Assembly: GCF_014635545.1 (NCBI RefSeq)
Contig: NZ_BMDA01000001.1
Span: 1,814,739-1,878,738 of the forward strand
DNA from: Acinetobacter courvalinii
GTDB taxonomy: Bacteria > Pseudomonadota > Gammaproteobacteria > Pseudomonadales > Moraxellaceae
Direction: 5' to 3'
DNA length: 64,000 nt
The position numbers were made by a program, and so were the translations under genes. The notes under the pieces were generated by a model, which was not told the origin of the DNA, searched no databases, and saw only the letters and a list, made by a program, of their open reading frames with translations. Shown piece after piece: positions 28,953 to 38,151 of the stretch (position 1 is the stretch's first letter; each line of letters opens with the position of its first letter).

Positions 28953-29609
28953 TTATTGATAGGGCTTGGGAGAAAGCTCTGATTGCATCGCCGGCATAAG
29001 CTTGTCCTGTTCAGTCACCCGATCCTGCTGCATAAAATAAAAAGCAGAACAGAACAGCGCCAAGATAAATGGATTTTCGTAGAGCTCTTCCACGATATCC
29101 TGATTCGCATGATTACTGAGCGACAAGGTGTCAATAAAGCGATGATGCTCGATACTATCCGCCAGAAATAATGACAAAATCGCAATCAGTAAATACCAGA
29201 ACGGCAACTTGAGCTGTTGCCACTTATACTTGATTTCAGCTCTTAAGTGCGGAGAAAACAGCATCAGAACCACAGGTGCAATCACAAAAATTGAAATGAT
29301 CCGATAATAGACATGCGGAACTTCAGGAAAAAAATCACGACCCCAACTAATGCTTCGTCCAAAGAACATCAACCACCACGCCATGGCCCAGATCCAGAAC
29401 CATTTCTTCTGCTCAGTTAAGGTCTTGGGTTTGACATAGAACCAGGTGAACGGAACACAAGCCAACAACACAATGGCCTGAAAGGCTTCCAGGACATGGA
29501 CATTCCATGTCAACAGTACAGCACTTTGGGCAATGGCTAGAAAAGCGGTAAGAGATAAAAGGGAGAATAAAAACAATACAACGCCATTTAAGCGGAAATC
29601 TAACTTCAT
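28953..29609 (-). CDS. polytopic membrane protein of unknown function
   Basis: 218 residues with about six hydrophobic spans (for example NGVVLFLFSLLSLTAFLAIA, AIVLLACVPFTWFYV, WFWIWAMAWWLMFF, IISIFVIAPVVLMLF, FWYLLIAILSLFLA, and NPFILALFCSAFYF). A periplasmic or cytoplasmic loop carries SIEHHRFIDTLSLSNHANQD. No signal of transport or enzyme class is recognisable. A perfect dyad at 29647-29672 lies 38 bases upstream of the start and may regulate it. No strong ribosome-binding site precedes the ATG. Confidence 0.78.
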   Translation of the reverse strand: MKLDFRLNGVVLFLFSLLSLTAFLAIAQSAVLLTWNVHVLEAFQAIVLLACVPFTWFYVKPKTLTEQKKWFWIWAMAWWLMFFGRSISWGRDFFPEVPHVYYRIISIFVIAPVVLMLFSPHLRAEIKYKWQQLKLPFWYLLIAILSLFLADSIEHHRFIDTLSLSNHANQDIVEELYENPFILALFCSAFYFMQQDRVTEQDKLMPAMQSELSPKPYQ

Positions 29610-29646
29610 TATTCAACAAAAAAATCAGCGAAAATAAAAGTCTAAC

Positions 29647-29672
29647 AAAAGTGTACTAATCAGTACACTTTT
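29647..29672. promoter_or_regulatory. perfect 11-bp dyad upstream of the membrane protein gene
   Basis: AAAAGTGTACT / AGTACACTTTT with an AATC centre. It could be a terminator for the hydrolase gene, which ends at 29822, but its place 38-63 bases before a start codon also suits an operator. The GTGTACT-AATC-AGTACAC core looks like a TetR-type site. The two readings cannot be separated here. Confidence 0.55.
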
Positions 29673-29821
29673 AGCTTGATTGAAATTAACCATTAAGAAA
29701 AACTTAAATTAATACGATTTAAATCAGTATGTTAATTAGAAACAGTATCGTTGCATAAAGGAAACGCTCTGTCTCATAAGCTTGAAGCTTCTATCCGCAA
29801 AGAAAAAATCAAAGCCACCCT

Positions 29822-30784
29822 TCACTGTTCTGGGCGATATTGGGCTGGAATCCATTGATAGCCATGCGCATTCTTGCCGATATGACCAATGCCAGGAAAA
29901 GCCACATGTGCAGCGCCAATCCACCATTGATGCTGATAGGCTTGTTCAAAGATATGTTTACGCACTGCAATAGCACTTCGGGAATCCGTATCCGGTTTAT
30001 AGCTGGCTTCGGGATAAGGAAATTGCACCGCAGCATAATGCACCACATCCCCCAGTCCCAAAAATTTTTGTCTATTTTGTCCATCCACCAGATATGAGGA
30101 ATGGCCGTCGGTATGCCCCTGCGTGGTGATCAGTTGTACATTGGGCACATGGAAAGAGGTTTTGGTAAAGGCATTCAACTGTCCTGCCTGCTGATAAGGT
30201 TGTAATGCATCGCGGGTCATTTTAAATAAAGGTTTGAAGAAATCCGTGGCTTTTGCTTCGTTCTCTGCTGATGTCCAATAGTCCACATCCGCTTTGGCCA
30301 GATATACCCTGGCATTTGGGTAGAGCATTTTTCCGTTTAAGCTAATGCCACATAAATGATCAGGATGGGCATGGGTAATCAAAATCGTATCAATCTGCTC
30401 GGGTTGTACCCCTGCCTTTTTCAGGTTTTCCGGAACATGTCCCAAGCTTGGGCCAAAGCATTGGGACGTGCCAGCATCAATTAAAATATTCTGGGTCGGA
30501 GTTTGGACCAGATAAGCCGAAAAGTCAGTCACGATCTGATTGTGCTCATCGACAGGTACAAAATTCTGAGCAAATAACCGGTTGGCTTTTTGCGATGAAA
30601 TTCCCAGCAAATCGCTACGAGGCAAGCCAAGTTCGCCGTCAAACAGCGCCGTCACTTTCAGATTTCCAATCGGTTGTAAAAAATATCCTGCGACCTGCTT
30701 GAGCTGGGGACTGGATTCAGCATGGACCGTAGCTGCACTAAACAATAATGCAATCAGGATCGGTTTCAATAATTTCACGTCCAT
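29822..30784 (-). CDS. secreted metallo-beta-lactamase-fold hydrolase
   Basis: 320 residues from the ATG at 30784 (a GTG directly before it would add one residue). A signal peptide (MDVKLLKPILIALLFSAATVHA) indicates periplasmic export. The zinc ligands are THAHPDHLCG (HxHxDH), the His in TTQGHTDGHSS, the bridging Asp in GLGDVVHYA, and a late His in GAAHVAFPG. The plan resembles lactonase and methyl-parathion-hydrolase-like members rather than antibiotic-hydrolysing beta-lactamases. The substrate is unknown. It lies 87 bases downstream of an AraC-type regulator on the same strand, which may control it. Confidence 0.87.
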   Translation of the reverse strand: MDVKLLKPILIALLFSAATVHAESSPQLKQVAGYFLQPIGNLKVTALFDGELGLPRSDLLGISSQKANRLFAQNFVPVDEHNQIVTDFSAYLVQTPTQNILIDAGTSQCFGPSLGHVPENLKKAGVQPEQIDTILITHAHPDHLCGISLNGKMLYPNARVYLAKADVDYWTSAENEAKATDFFKPLFKMTRDALQPYQQAGQLNAFTKTSFHVPNVQLITTQGHTDGHSSYLVDGQNRQKFLGLGDVVHYAAVQFPYPEASYKPDTDSRSAIAVRKHIFEQAYQHQWWIGAAHVAFPGIGHIGKNAHGYQWIPAQYRPEQ

Positions 30785-30871
30785 CACCTCGATATTGGAT
30801 TGATTTAACTCTAAGTATTTCTAGTGTTCAAAATCGCTCAATCATCGACGTGAATCGCTCAATCTGGATAA

Positions 30872-31714
30872 TTACAAAGCTAAAACGTTAGGATCAACCT
30901 GATAACGCTGTATGAATCGGGCACGGAACGTCGTAACCGATTGATAGCCGGACTTCGCTGCAATCGTTTTCATCGGCAGTTTGTTTGAATACAACAACTC
31001 CAGTGCATAGGCAAGCCTAGCACGGGTAATGATTTCTCTTAGAGAAGTCTGTTCCTGACTGAGTTTACGCCGCAATGTGGCACTGCTTAAACCTAGGCGC
31101 GCCTCAATTTCACTGGATTGCCATGCATGTTGTGGTTGCTCCAGCACCCACTGGTAAATTCGTTTGGAGAGTTGTGGAGCAGGAACAATCAATACATCGG
31201 AACACTGCTGTTGACATAGCTGCACCAGTATCGCTGCAATCGACAAACGTGCCTTGACCAGATCCTGTTCAAATAAAGCGGTTTGCCAGCTTAGAAGATG
31301 AGGGGCAAAATCATGGATTGAAAACCGTAAGATTGCTTCTGTTTTATCGGTAATCGGTTTGGCCCAGATCATCTGTGCAGCCTGAATCACCTCTTCACAC
31401 ATCGGCACCAGAATGGTTAGATATTCGCCCGTTTCCGGATCTGGAATATTGACGGTATCGGCAACAGTATCGGGCTTGATAATAAACAGGTCACCCGCAC
31501 TGAGATTCACCTGTTGATGATGCAGCGTTAATTGTTTTTGCCCATGCAGAATCATGCCCATATGCAACTGGTTCACTTGAATATTCGCTAGCCCATGCTG
31601 TTTTTTCGCCCGAATACATAAGTAATCCCGCGCCATATCTGCACGTGCCAAGCTGACCAGCGAACCATGTAAATGCTGTGCATCCATCGTAGCAGCAGAA
31701 TCAATATTCATCAT
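30872..31714 (-). CDS. AraC-family transcriptional regulator
   Basis: 280 residues. The N-terminal half is a cupin-like sensing domain (HHQQVNLSAGDLFIIKPDTVADTV). The C-terminal 100 residues carry two helix-turn-helix motifs (IEARLGLSSATLRRKLSQEQ, and KTIAAKSGYQSVTTFRARFIQ). Tandem ATGs at 31714 and 31711 are both possible; the second has better spacing to GGAT. It probably regulates the adjacent secreted hydrolase gene, which is inferred from neighbourhood only. Confidence 0.9.
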   Translation of the reverse strand: MMNIDSAATMDAQHLHGSLVSLARADMARDYLCIRAKKQHGLANIQVNQLHMGMILHGQKQLTLHHQQVNLSAGDLFIIKPDTVADTVNIPDPETGEYLTILVPMCEEVIQAAQMIWAKPITDKTEAILRFSIHDFAPHLLSWQTALFEQDLVKARLSIAAILVQLCQQQCSDVLIVPAPQLSKRIYQWVLEQPQHAWQSSEIEARLGLSSATLRRKLSQEQTSLREIITRARLAYALELLYSNKLPMKTIAAKSGYQSVTTFRARFIQRYQVDPNVLAL

Positions 31715-31723
31715 CTATCCAAT

Positions 31724-31763
31724 AAAAAACGCCCTTGTGCAATGTATAGCACAAGGGCGTTTT
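31724..31763 (-). terminator. terminator of the etfBA operon
   Basis: A 14-15 base-pair stem (AACGCCCTTGTGC / GCACAAGGGCGTT plus A-T pairs) with an eight-base loop and a T-run on the minus strand, 25 bases after the etfA stop. Confidence 0.9.
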
Positions 31764-31787
31764 CTTGAATAAGTAGCAGACTATAAA

Positions 31788-32723
31788 TTACAGTTTACTT
31801 ACCAATTCTGGAACAACAGTGTTTAAATCACCGACTAACCAGTAGTCAGCAACGCTGTTGATTGGGGCTTCTTCATCTTTGTTGATTGCAACAATCACTT
31901 TAGAGTCTTTCATACCTGCCAAGTGCTGAATCGCACCTGAGATACCAATCGCCATATAAAGATCAGGCGCAACGATTTTACCCGTTTGACCAACCTGGAA
32001 GTCGTTTGGTACGAAGCCAGCATCTACCGCAGCACGTGAAGCACCTTGAGCAGCACCAAGCTTGTCAGCTAATGGGTCAAGGACTTTGTGATAGTTCTCA
32101 CCAGAACCTACACCACGACCACCAGAAACAACGATACGTGCAGCAGTTAACTCTGGACGATCAAGTTTCACGATTTCTTCGTTTACAAAGGTAGAAATAC
32201 CAGCATCTTTTGCTTCAGCAACCGCTTCAACTGCAGCAGAACCACCTTCAGCAGCAACTGCATCAAATGCTGTACCGCGAACGGTACCCACGATGATTGC
32301 TTCGTCAGATTGAACAGTTGCAATCGCGTTACCCGCATAGATCGGACGCTTGAATGTATTTGCAGATTCAACAGCGATGATGTCTGAAATCATGCTAACG
32401 TCAAGGAGTGCAGCAACACGTGGAAGGATGTTCTTACCCGTTGTTGTAGATGCAGCTAATACGTATTTGTAACCACCTTTCGCGATGTCAGCAACTAAGC
32501 CAGCAACGTTTTCAGCCAATTGGTTTGCATAAGCAGCATTGTCAGCAAGTAATACTTTGCTCACACCAGCAACTTTAGCAGCAGCGTCTGCAACTGCTTG
32601 AGCGCCAGAACCAGCAACCAATACAGTAATATCACCACCGATTTTTTGAGCTGCCGCAACAACGTTTAAAGTTGCACCGTTAAGTGTCTGGTTGTTGTGA
32701 TCAGCGATAACTAAAATACTCAT
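31788..32723 (-). CDS. etfA: electron transfer flavoprotein alpha subunit
   Basis: 311 residues; the FAD-binding partner of EtfB. The C-terminal FAD-domain signature is present: SRAAVDAGFVPNDFQVGQTG and then APDLYMAIGISGAIQH. It passes electrons from acyl-CoA and other dehydrogenases to ETF:quinone oxidoreductase. AAGGAT 9-14 bases upstream marks the ATG. It is 17 bases behind etfB, with a strong terminator after it. Confidence 0.96.
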   Translation of the reverse strand: MSILVIADHNNQTLNGATLNVVAAAQKIGGDITVLVAGSGAQAVADAAAKVAGVSKVLLADNAAYANQLAENVAGLVADIAKGGYKYVLAASTTTGKNILPRVAALLDVSMISDIIAVESANTFKRPIYAGNAIATVQSDEAIIVGTVRGTAFDAVAAEGGSAAVEAVAEAKDAGISTFVNEEIVKLDRPELTAARIVVSGGRGVGSGENYHKVLDPLADKLGAAQGASRAAVDAGFVPNDFQVGQTGKIVAPDLYMAIGISGAIQHLAGMKDSKVIVAINKDEEAPINSVADYWLVGDLNTVVPELVSKL

Positions 32724-32740
32724 GATTTTATCCTTCTGTA

Positions 32741-33490
32741 TTAGATCACTTTCGCTTCGTTTTTCAATTTTTCAACAAGCTCGTCTACAGACTTCACTTG
32801 TACGCCAGCTTTACGTTCAGCAGGAGCTTCAACTTTAATTGTTTTAAGCTTAGTACCTGTTGCAACGCCATAATCAGCAGGTGATTTGGTATCAAGTGGC
32901 TTTTTACGCGCTTTCATGATGTTTGGAAGAGCAGCATAACGTGGCTCATTCAAACGTAAGTCAGTCGTGATGATTGCAGGAAGTGCAAGCTCAACAGTTT
33001 GTAAACCACCGTCGATTTCACGAGTTACCTGAACTTTACCGCCGTCAACTTTAACTTCAGATGCGAAAGTACCTTGACCTGCACCCAGTAAAGCACCAAG
33101 CATCTGACCTACTTGGTTAGAGTCGTCATCAATTGCCTGTTTACCAAGAAGAATAAGTTCTGGCTTTTCAGCATCAACTACGCCTTTCAAGATTTTAGCA
33201 ACTTCAAGAGCGCCAACTTCATCAGCAGTTTCAACTAAAATACCACGGTCAGCACCTAGCGCCATTGCAGAACGAATTTGTTCTTGAGCTTCTTTAGCAC
33301 CCACTGAAACCACAACGATTTCAGAAACTGTTCCTTTTTCTTTTAAGCGAACCGCTTCTTCCACTGCGATTTCACAGAATGGGTTGATTGACATCTTAAC
33401 GTTGGTAAGGTCAACCCCACTATTGTCCGGCTTAACACGAACTTTAACGTTGGCATCAACCACACGTTTTACAGCGACAAGAGCCTTCAT
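32741..33490 (-). CDS. etfB: electron transfer flavoprotein beta subunit
   Basis: 249 residues from [17 protein letters not shown]; eight upstream codons are discarded because GAGG sits just before this ATG. It has the family motifs [27 protein letters not shown], and [17 protein letters not shown], which bind the AMP moiety and shape the heterodimer interface. First gene of etfBA. A TTGACC that could be a -35 box lies at 33593-33598 on the minus strand, but no clear -10 follows. Confidence 0.96.
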   Translation of the reverse strand: MKALVAVKRVVDANVKVRVKPDNSGVDLTNVKMSINPFCEIAVEEAVRLKEKGTVSEIVVVSVGAKEAQEQIRSAMALGADRGILVETADEVGALEVAKILKGVVDAEKPELILLGKQAIDDDSNQVGQMLGALLGAGQGTFASEVKVDGGKVQVTREIDGGLQTVELALPAIITTDLRLNEPRYAALPNIMKARKKPLDTKSPADYGVATGTKLKTIKVEAPAERKAGVQVKSVDELVEKLKNEAKVI

Positions 33491-33921
33491 GTAATCCTCG
33501 GCTGTTCTAAGCAAGTAAATGTAATGAAGAGTATTCTAACTCTTCGATTGAAACTTTTTAGGTGCCCTATCTTGCAATGTATTTGGCATTTCGGTCAAGT
33601 CACAATTTCCGCTACAGCTATAAAAAACATGAAACGCTCAGTTCACAAATTGAAAATAATGATTCATTCTATTTATTTAGCTCATCAAGATGATGAATAT
33701 TAAACTTTGATTTTTTTAATATTTTATAAAATTCAACGATCTAAACCAGCATTTTTCATCAGGATTGCAATGATCTGTAACGGATCGTTTCCTGCAAATT
33801 TGATTGCCTTTTCGCTTTTATAAAAACGTGGCAATTAAGTAATAACATCAATTCAACAAATGTACGGAATAAACGGGAAAAGTAGACGACGATTAATCGT
33901 TCAAATTTGCAACATAATATA
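33491..33921. other. intergenic region between xerC and etfB
   Basis: 431 bases, AT-rich. It includes the etfB leader and its presumed promoter and the unterminated 3' side of xerC. The open frames crossing it are shadows. No RNA gene or strong hairpin was seen. Confidence 0.4.
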
Positions 33922-34854
33922 TCAGGAACTCGCCTTTTGCGCCCGTGGATGGGTTTGATCATACACTTTTGCCAACTGATCAAAGTCGACATGGGTATAG
34001 ATCTGGGTGGTGGAAAGATTGCTATGTCCCAACATTTCCTGCACAGAACGTAAATCGCCACTGGCAGAAAGCATATGACTGGCAAAACAATGCCGTAATA
34101 AATGCGGATGCAGGTCGACATTGACACCTGCTCGTTGCGCTTGTAATTTGACCCGATTTTCAATTTGTCGAGGCGTTAAGGCATTGCCGCGTTGCGAGAT
34201 AAAAACCGCAGAATCCGCATGAAAGCCGCCTTGCCAGATCCGATAGATTTTTAGCCACTCCACCAGACTGTCTTTGGCTTTGCTTCCAAATGGGACTATG
34301 CGGGTTTTATTGCCTTTACCTGTGATACGTAATAACTGCCGATTGAAATCAATATCCTTGATGCTTAAGCCTTGCAATTCTGCCAGACGCAAACCACTGG
34401 AATATAACAGTTCCAGCATGGCTTTATCGCGCAGCCACAGCTGCTGTTCAACAGGTTTTTCAGGGGCCGCCTGATCTAGAATTTGATGAACCGTCTCAAT
34501 ATCAATCATGCCCGGTAAAGGACGTGGCTGGCGCTTTAATTTAAAATCTTCAGATGGATTCTGCTCCAGATATTGTCCTTGCTCCGCCCACTTCATAAAT
34601 TGGCGAATAGAAGTCAAATGTCGCTGTAAAGTGCTGGAACTCAATTGATCCCGCTCAACCCGGGCAGCCAAATATTCTCTCAGGTCTGAAGCTTCAATAT
34701 CCTGGAGCTGTAATTGCTTTTGTTCACAAAACCGGAAAAAATCAGTCAAGTCGCGTTGATAGGCCGCAATGGTATGTTCCGACTGATTTTGAATCATCCG
34801 TTCTTTTAACCACATCGATAGAAGTTTTGCAGGGGTTTCCAAATAACGCTCCAT
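33922..34854 (-). CDS. xerC: tyrosine recombinase XerC
   Basis: 310 residues. An N-terminal SAM-like core-binding domain (about 1-100) is followed by the catalytic domain. The active-site set is complete: Arg in SSGLRLAEL, Lys in TGKGNKTRIVP, HxxR in HLLRHCFASH, His in LGHSNLSTT, and Tyr286 in QIYTHVDF. With XerD it resolves chromosome dimers at dif. It lies on the same strand as dapF and downstream of it, but a LysE-type gene on the opposite strand separates them. Confidence 0.94.
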   Translation of the reverse strand: MERYLETPAKLLSMWLKERMIQNQSEHTIAAYQRDLTDFFRFCEQKQLQLQDIEASDLREYLAARVERDQLSSSTLQRHLTSIRQFMKWAEQGQYLEQNPSEDFKLKRQPRPLPGMIDIETVHQILDQAAPEKPVEQQLWLRDKAMLELLYSSGLRLAELQGLSIKDIDFNRQLLRITGKGNKTRIVPFGSKAKDSLVEWLKIYRIWQGGFHADSAVFISQRGNALTPRQIENRVKLQAQRAGVNVDLHPHLLRHCFASHMLSASGDLRSVQEMLGHSNLSTTQIYTHVDFDQLAKVYDQTHPRAQKASS

Positions 34855-34975
34855 GCTGAAAACAAGACCTAGCGACAGTCTAGCAAATTTTTCCCTCGAT
34901 TCCTGCTAAACCTGCTCGAACAATGTAGTGCACTGTACTACAATCATTTTTCAAGTTTTAAGTGGTGGCCTCATC

Positions 34976-35587
34976 ATGACAACAATGCTTATTCCCTATC
35001 TGATCGCAATTACCCTGCTGACCATTACCCCCGGGCTTGATACCACGCTGATTATCCGTACCGCAACGCTTGAAGGTAAGGCCAAAGCATTTCAAGCGGC
35101 CTTGGGGATTAATCTGGGTTGTATCGTATGGGGAGTTATTGTGGCCTGTGGATTGGGCGCCTTATTGATGACCTCGGATCTAGCCTTTAATCTTTTAAAA
35201 TGGATGGGCGCCCTTTATCTGGCCTGGTTAGGACTCAATCTGATCTTAAAACCTCGTAGCCAACTCGCTGGTCTGAATGATTCTACGACGGCGCAAAACT
35301 GGTTTATCAAAGGTTTTTGGGGCAATTTACTCAACCCTAAAGTCGGTATTTTTTATATTTCCTTTTTACCGCAGTTTATTCCCCAGTCCTCATCTCCAAT
35401 CATCTGGACCATGGGCTTGGTGATGATTCATGTGGTGATTGGGTTGTTCTGGTCGATATTCCTGATTGTTGCAATGCAGTCCATTTCAGCCTATTTAAAA
35501 CAACCCAAATTTATTCAATATATGGATCGGATCACAGGCAGTGTGTTTCTCCTGTTTGCACTCAAGCTGGCTTTCAGCAAACGATAA
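34976..35587 (+). CDS. LysE/RhtB-family amino acid exporter
   Basis: 203 residues from the ATG at 34976; a GTG 48 bases upstream is possible but adds no hydrophobic segment of the family. About six spans are present. The family motif near residue 16 reads TITPGLDT (usual form TPGPNT), and the central GFWGNLLNPKVGIFYISFLPQF is typical. It exports an amino acid or derivative, and the substrate is unknown. It is inserted on the plus strand between the minus-strand dapF and xerC. Confidence 0.88.
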   Translation: MTTMLIPYLIAITLLTITPGLDTTLIIRTATLEGKAKAFQAALGINLGCIVWGVIVACGLGALLMTSDLAFNLLKWMGALYLAWLGLNLILKPRSQLAGLNDSTTAQNWFIKGFWGNLLNPKVGIFYISFLPQFIPQSSSPIIWTMGLVMIHVVIGLFWSIFLIVAMQSISAYLKQPKFIQYMDRITGSVFLLFALKLAFSKR

Positions 35588-35591
35588 AGCA

Positions 35592-35624
35592 TAAAAAAAG
35601 CGCGTTTTAAAAACGCGCTTTTTT
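35592..35624. terminator. bidirectional terminator between the LysE-type gene and dapF
   Basis: Stem AAAAAAAGCGCGTT / AACGCGCTTTTTTT, symmetrical, with T-runs on both strands; it serves two convergent genes. Confidence 0.9.
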
Positions 35625-35636
35625 TATCTGGTTTGA

Positions 35637-36491
35637 TCACCCCTGAAAATATCTTAAATCCAGACGGGCATCATAGACATGCGTGGTTGGGCCTGTCATC
35701 CACACCACATCCCCTTCACGCCAAGCAATGTGCAATTTACCACCCGCAAGCTGAACTTCAACTTCATTGGCAAGTAAGCCACGGCGCATACCACTGACTG
35801 CGGCAGCGCAAGCCCCTGTACCACAGGCCAACGTCTCGCCAACGCCACGTTCATACACACGTAAACGAATATGCTTTTCATCAAGGATCTGCATAAACCC
35901 CGCATTGACACGTGCAGGGAAACGCGCATGTGATTCCACTTGTGGACCGATACGTTCTACATCTGCCGTTAATACATCAGGGACGATGGTCACCGCATGC
36001 GGATTTCCCATGTTCACCACATCAATATTAATGCTTTGATTGTCTGCCAATGCAAGTGCATATAAGCCTTCAGTATCTTCATGCGCTTGCGTCACAAACG
36101 GAATCTCTTCTGGAAGAAACTTCGGTTGCCCCATATTGACACGCACCCAGCCATTGGCACCCAATTCAGGTTCAACAATCCCCGCTTTGGTTTGTACACG
36201 GATTTTGGTTTTGGTGGTCAGTTGACGCTCATGGACAAAACGGGCAAAACAACGCACCCCATTACCGCATTGTTCCACTTCAGAACCATCGGCATTGAAA
36301 ATTCGATATTTAAAATCAACGTCCGGTAAATCAGGTGGTTCAACAATCAATAGTTGATCAAAACCCACCCCAAAATGACGATCTGCCAAACGCTGAATCG
36401 TGACTGTATCTAAATAAGCACGCTGGGTCACCAGGTCAACGACCATAAAATCATTGCCCAAACCATGCATTTTGGTAAATTCTAAATACAT
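35637..36491 (-). CDS. dapF: diaminopimelate epimerase
   Basis: A 284-residue cofactor-free epimerase that interconverts LL- and meso-diaminopimelate for lysine and peptidoglycan. Both active-site cysteines are present: EQCGNGVRC and [11 protein letters not shown]. The start [19 protein letters not shown] is the family's canonical opening. It begins 6 bases after the lysA stop; last gene of lptM-lysA-dapF. Confidence 0.97.
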   Translation of the reverse strand: MYLEFTKMHGLGNDFMVVDLVTQRAYLDTVTIQRLADRHFGVGFDQLLIVEPPDLPDVDFKYRIFNADGSEVEQCGNGVRCFARFVHERQLTTKTKIRVQTKAGIVEPELGANGWVRVNMGQPKFLPEEIPFVTQAHEDTEGLYALALADNQSINIDVVNMGNPHAVTIVPDVLTADVERIGPQVESHARFPARVNAGFMQILDEKHIRLRVYERGVGETLACGTGACAAAVSGMRRGLLANEVEVQLAGGKLHIAWREGDVVWMTGPTTHVYDARLDLRYFQG

Positions 36492-36497
36492 CTCAAC

Positions 36498-37748
36498 TTA
36501 TTCCTCAGGCAATAAACGTTCTTTTTCCCAAAGTGATTCTATGGTTTCACGCTCACGAATTAAATAGGCTTGATCACCACTGACCATCACTTCGGCAGCT
36601 CGACCACGGGTATTATAATTAGAGCTCATCACAAAACCGTATGCACCGGCACCCAGCACCGCCAGTACATCATTTTCCTGAAGCGCCAAATCACGCTCTT
36701 TACCGAGGAAATCGCCAGTTTCACAGATCGCACCGACCAAATCCCATGTTTTCACTTCAACATCAGCACTCGGATTCACCGATTGAATATCCATCCATGC
36801 TTCATATAAGGCAGGACGAATTAAATCATTCATGGCCGCATCAATAATGGCAAAGTTACGGTGACTGGTTGGTTTGAGTAAATCTACTTTGGTTAATAAT
36901 GCGCCCGCATTGGCAGAAATACTACGCCCCGGCTCCATATAGACTTTGAGGCCCAGCTTTTCTAAAGCAGGACGCATGGCATTGGCATATTCTTCAACGC
37001 TTGGCGGCGTTTCATCTTTATAACGCACACCTAAACCACCACCGATATCAATATGTTTGAGGTTGATCCCCAGACTTTTCAACTGCTCGATCATTAAAAT
37101 GACACGATCCAGTGCATCGACAAAGGGTTGCGTTTCAGTCAACTGTGAACCGATATGGCAATCGATTCCGACAATCTCCAGATTCGGCAATGACGCTGCA
37201 TATTGATAGGTTTCATTCACCGTATCGCTTGGAATACCAAACTTGTTTTCTTTCAAACCGGTTGAGATATAAGGATGCGTATTGGCATCCACATCAGGAT
37301 TTACACGTAACGAAACCGGTGCTTTTTTGCCAAGTTTTGCTGCGACTTTCTGAATGCGGTCCAGTTCGGCATGCGACTCCACATTAAAGCAGGCAATCCC
37401 AACATTTAAAGCCTTTTCGATATCGGCTTCAGATTTACCCAAACCGGAGAAAACAATTTTTGCAGGTTCACCACCGGCTGCCAGTACCCGTGCCAATTCG
37501 CCACCTGTCACGATGTCAAAACCCGCACCCACTTTTGCCAATACACGAAGAACAGCCAGATTTGAGTTTGACTTCACTGCAAAACAGATTTGATGATCAA
37601 TAAAATCAAAAGCACGATGCATATCCAAATAATGCTTTTCAAAAGTGGCTTTTGAATACACATATAAAGGCGTGCCATATTGCTGCGCGAGCTGATCCAG
37701 TGAACATTGCTCAGCGTGCAATACTCCATTAATGCGAGTGAAACTCAT
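36498..37748 (-). CDS. lysA: diaminopimelate decarboxylase
   Basis: A 416-residue PLP-dependent fold-III enzyme for the last lysine step, meso-DAP to L-lysine plus CO2. The PLP lysine is in CFAVKSNSNLAVL. The glycine-rich phosphate site is HIDIGGGLGV. The substrate-binding C-terminal block is ICETGDFLGKERDL, and GAGAYGFVMSSNYN closes the site. Its start lies 22 bases after lptM and its stop 6 bases before dapF. Confidence 0.97.
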   Translation of the reverse strand: MSFTRINGVLHAEQCSLDQLAQQYGTPLYVYSKATFEKHYLDMHRAFDFIDHQICFAVKSNSNLAVLRVLAKVGAGFDIVTGGELARVLAAGGEPAKIVFSGLGKSEADIEKALNVGIACFNVESHAELDRIQKVAAKLGKKAPVSLRVNPDVDANTHPYISTGLKENKFGIPSDTVNETYQYAASLPNLEIVGIDCHIGSQLTETQPFVDALDRVILMIEQLKSLGINLKHIDIGGGLGVRYKDETPPSVEEYANAMRPALEKLGLKVYMEPGRSISANAGALLTKVDLLKPTSHRNFAIIDAAMNDLIRPALYEAWMDIQSVNPSADVEVKTWDLVGAICETGDFLGKERDLALQENDVLAVLGAGAYGFVMSSNYNTRGRAAEVMVSGDQAYLIRERETIESLWEKERLLPEE

Positions 37749-37770
37749 GAAGATGTCCTTATTTACAAAC

Positions 37771-38007
37771 TTAAGGTGAGATGGTCTGTGATTGTGGCAA
37801 TGATGTTGCCTGGCTGTCCTGTTCTACTTCATCAGTGTTTACATCGGATGAGGTTTTAGCCTGAGTTGCTTCATTTTTATAAAGCAGATATTTTGCGCGT
37901 TTGTCTTGATTTGGATCAGATGGCAAATGCAATTCACCCGTCTGGCCACAGGCAGTTAAAACAATACTGCTTAATAATAAACTGATCGAACAAATGACTT
38001 TAAGCAT
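37771..38007 (-). CDS. lptM: small lipoprotein LptM (YifL-type)
   Basis: A 78-residue lipoprotein: signal MLKVICSISLLLSSIVL with lipobox LTAC, then GQTGELHLPSDP, matching the CGxxGxLxxP opening of the family. The tail is hydrophilic and low complexity. In E. coli LptM helps LptD mature and assemble with LptE in the outer membrane. It keeps the classic place directly upstream of the lysine genes and dapF. Confidence 0.88.
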   Translation of the reverse strand: MLKVICSISLLLSSIVLTACGQTGELHLPSDPNQDKRAKYLLYKNEATQAKTSSDVNTDEVEQDSQATSLPQSQTISP

Positions 38008-38097
38008 CTGAGCACCTAACTTTTACAATTCGGAGCAGTATAGCGTGATCATTGGATTGGCTAAAGTCTAAACTTGAATGAATCAGGCAATAACCAT

Positions 38098-38129
38098 AAA
38101 AAAACGCCGACTTTAAAGGTCGACGTTTT
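38098..38129 (-). terminator. terminator of the cycA-like gene
   Basis: A stem with AAAACG/CGTTTT arms, one C-A mismatch and a CGAC/GTCG inner part. On the minus strand it exits into a T-run, 23 bases after the stop. Confidence 0.7.
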
Positions 38130-38151
38130 GATACTTTAATCTGGTTACTGC

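Noticed and set aside
33759..34163. 134-residue minus-strand frame
   Set aside because: It lies mostly inside xerC in another frame and continues into AT-rich spacer.
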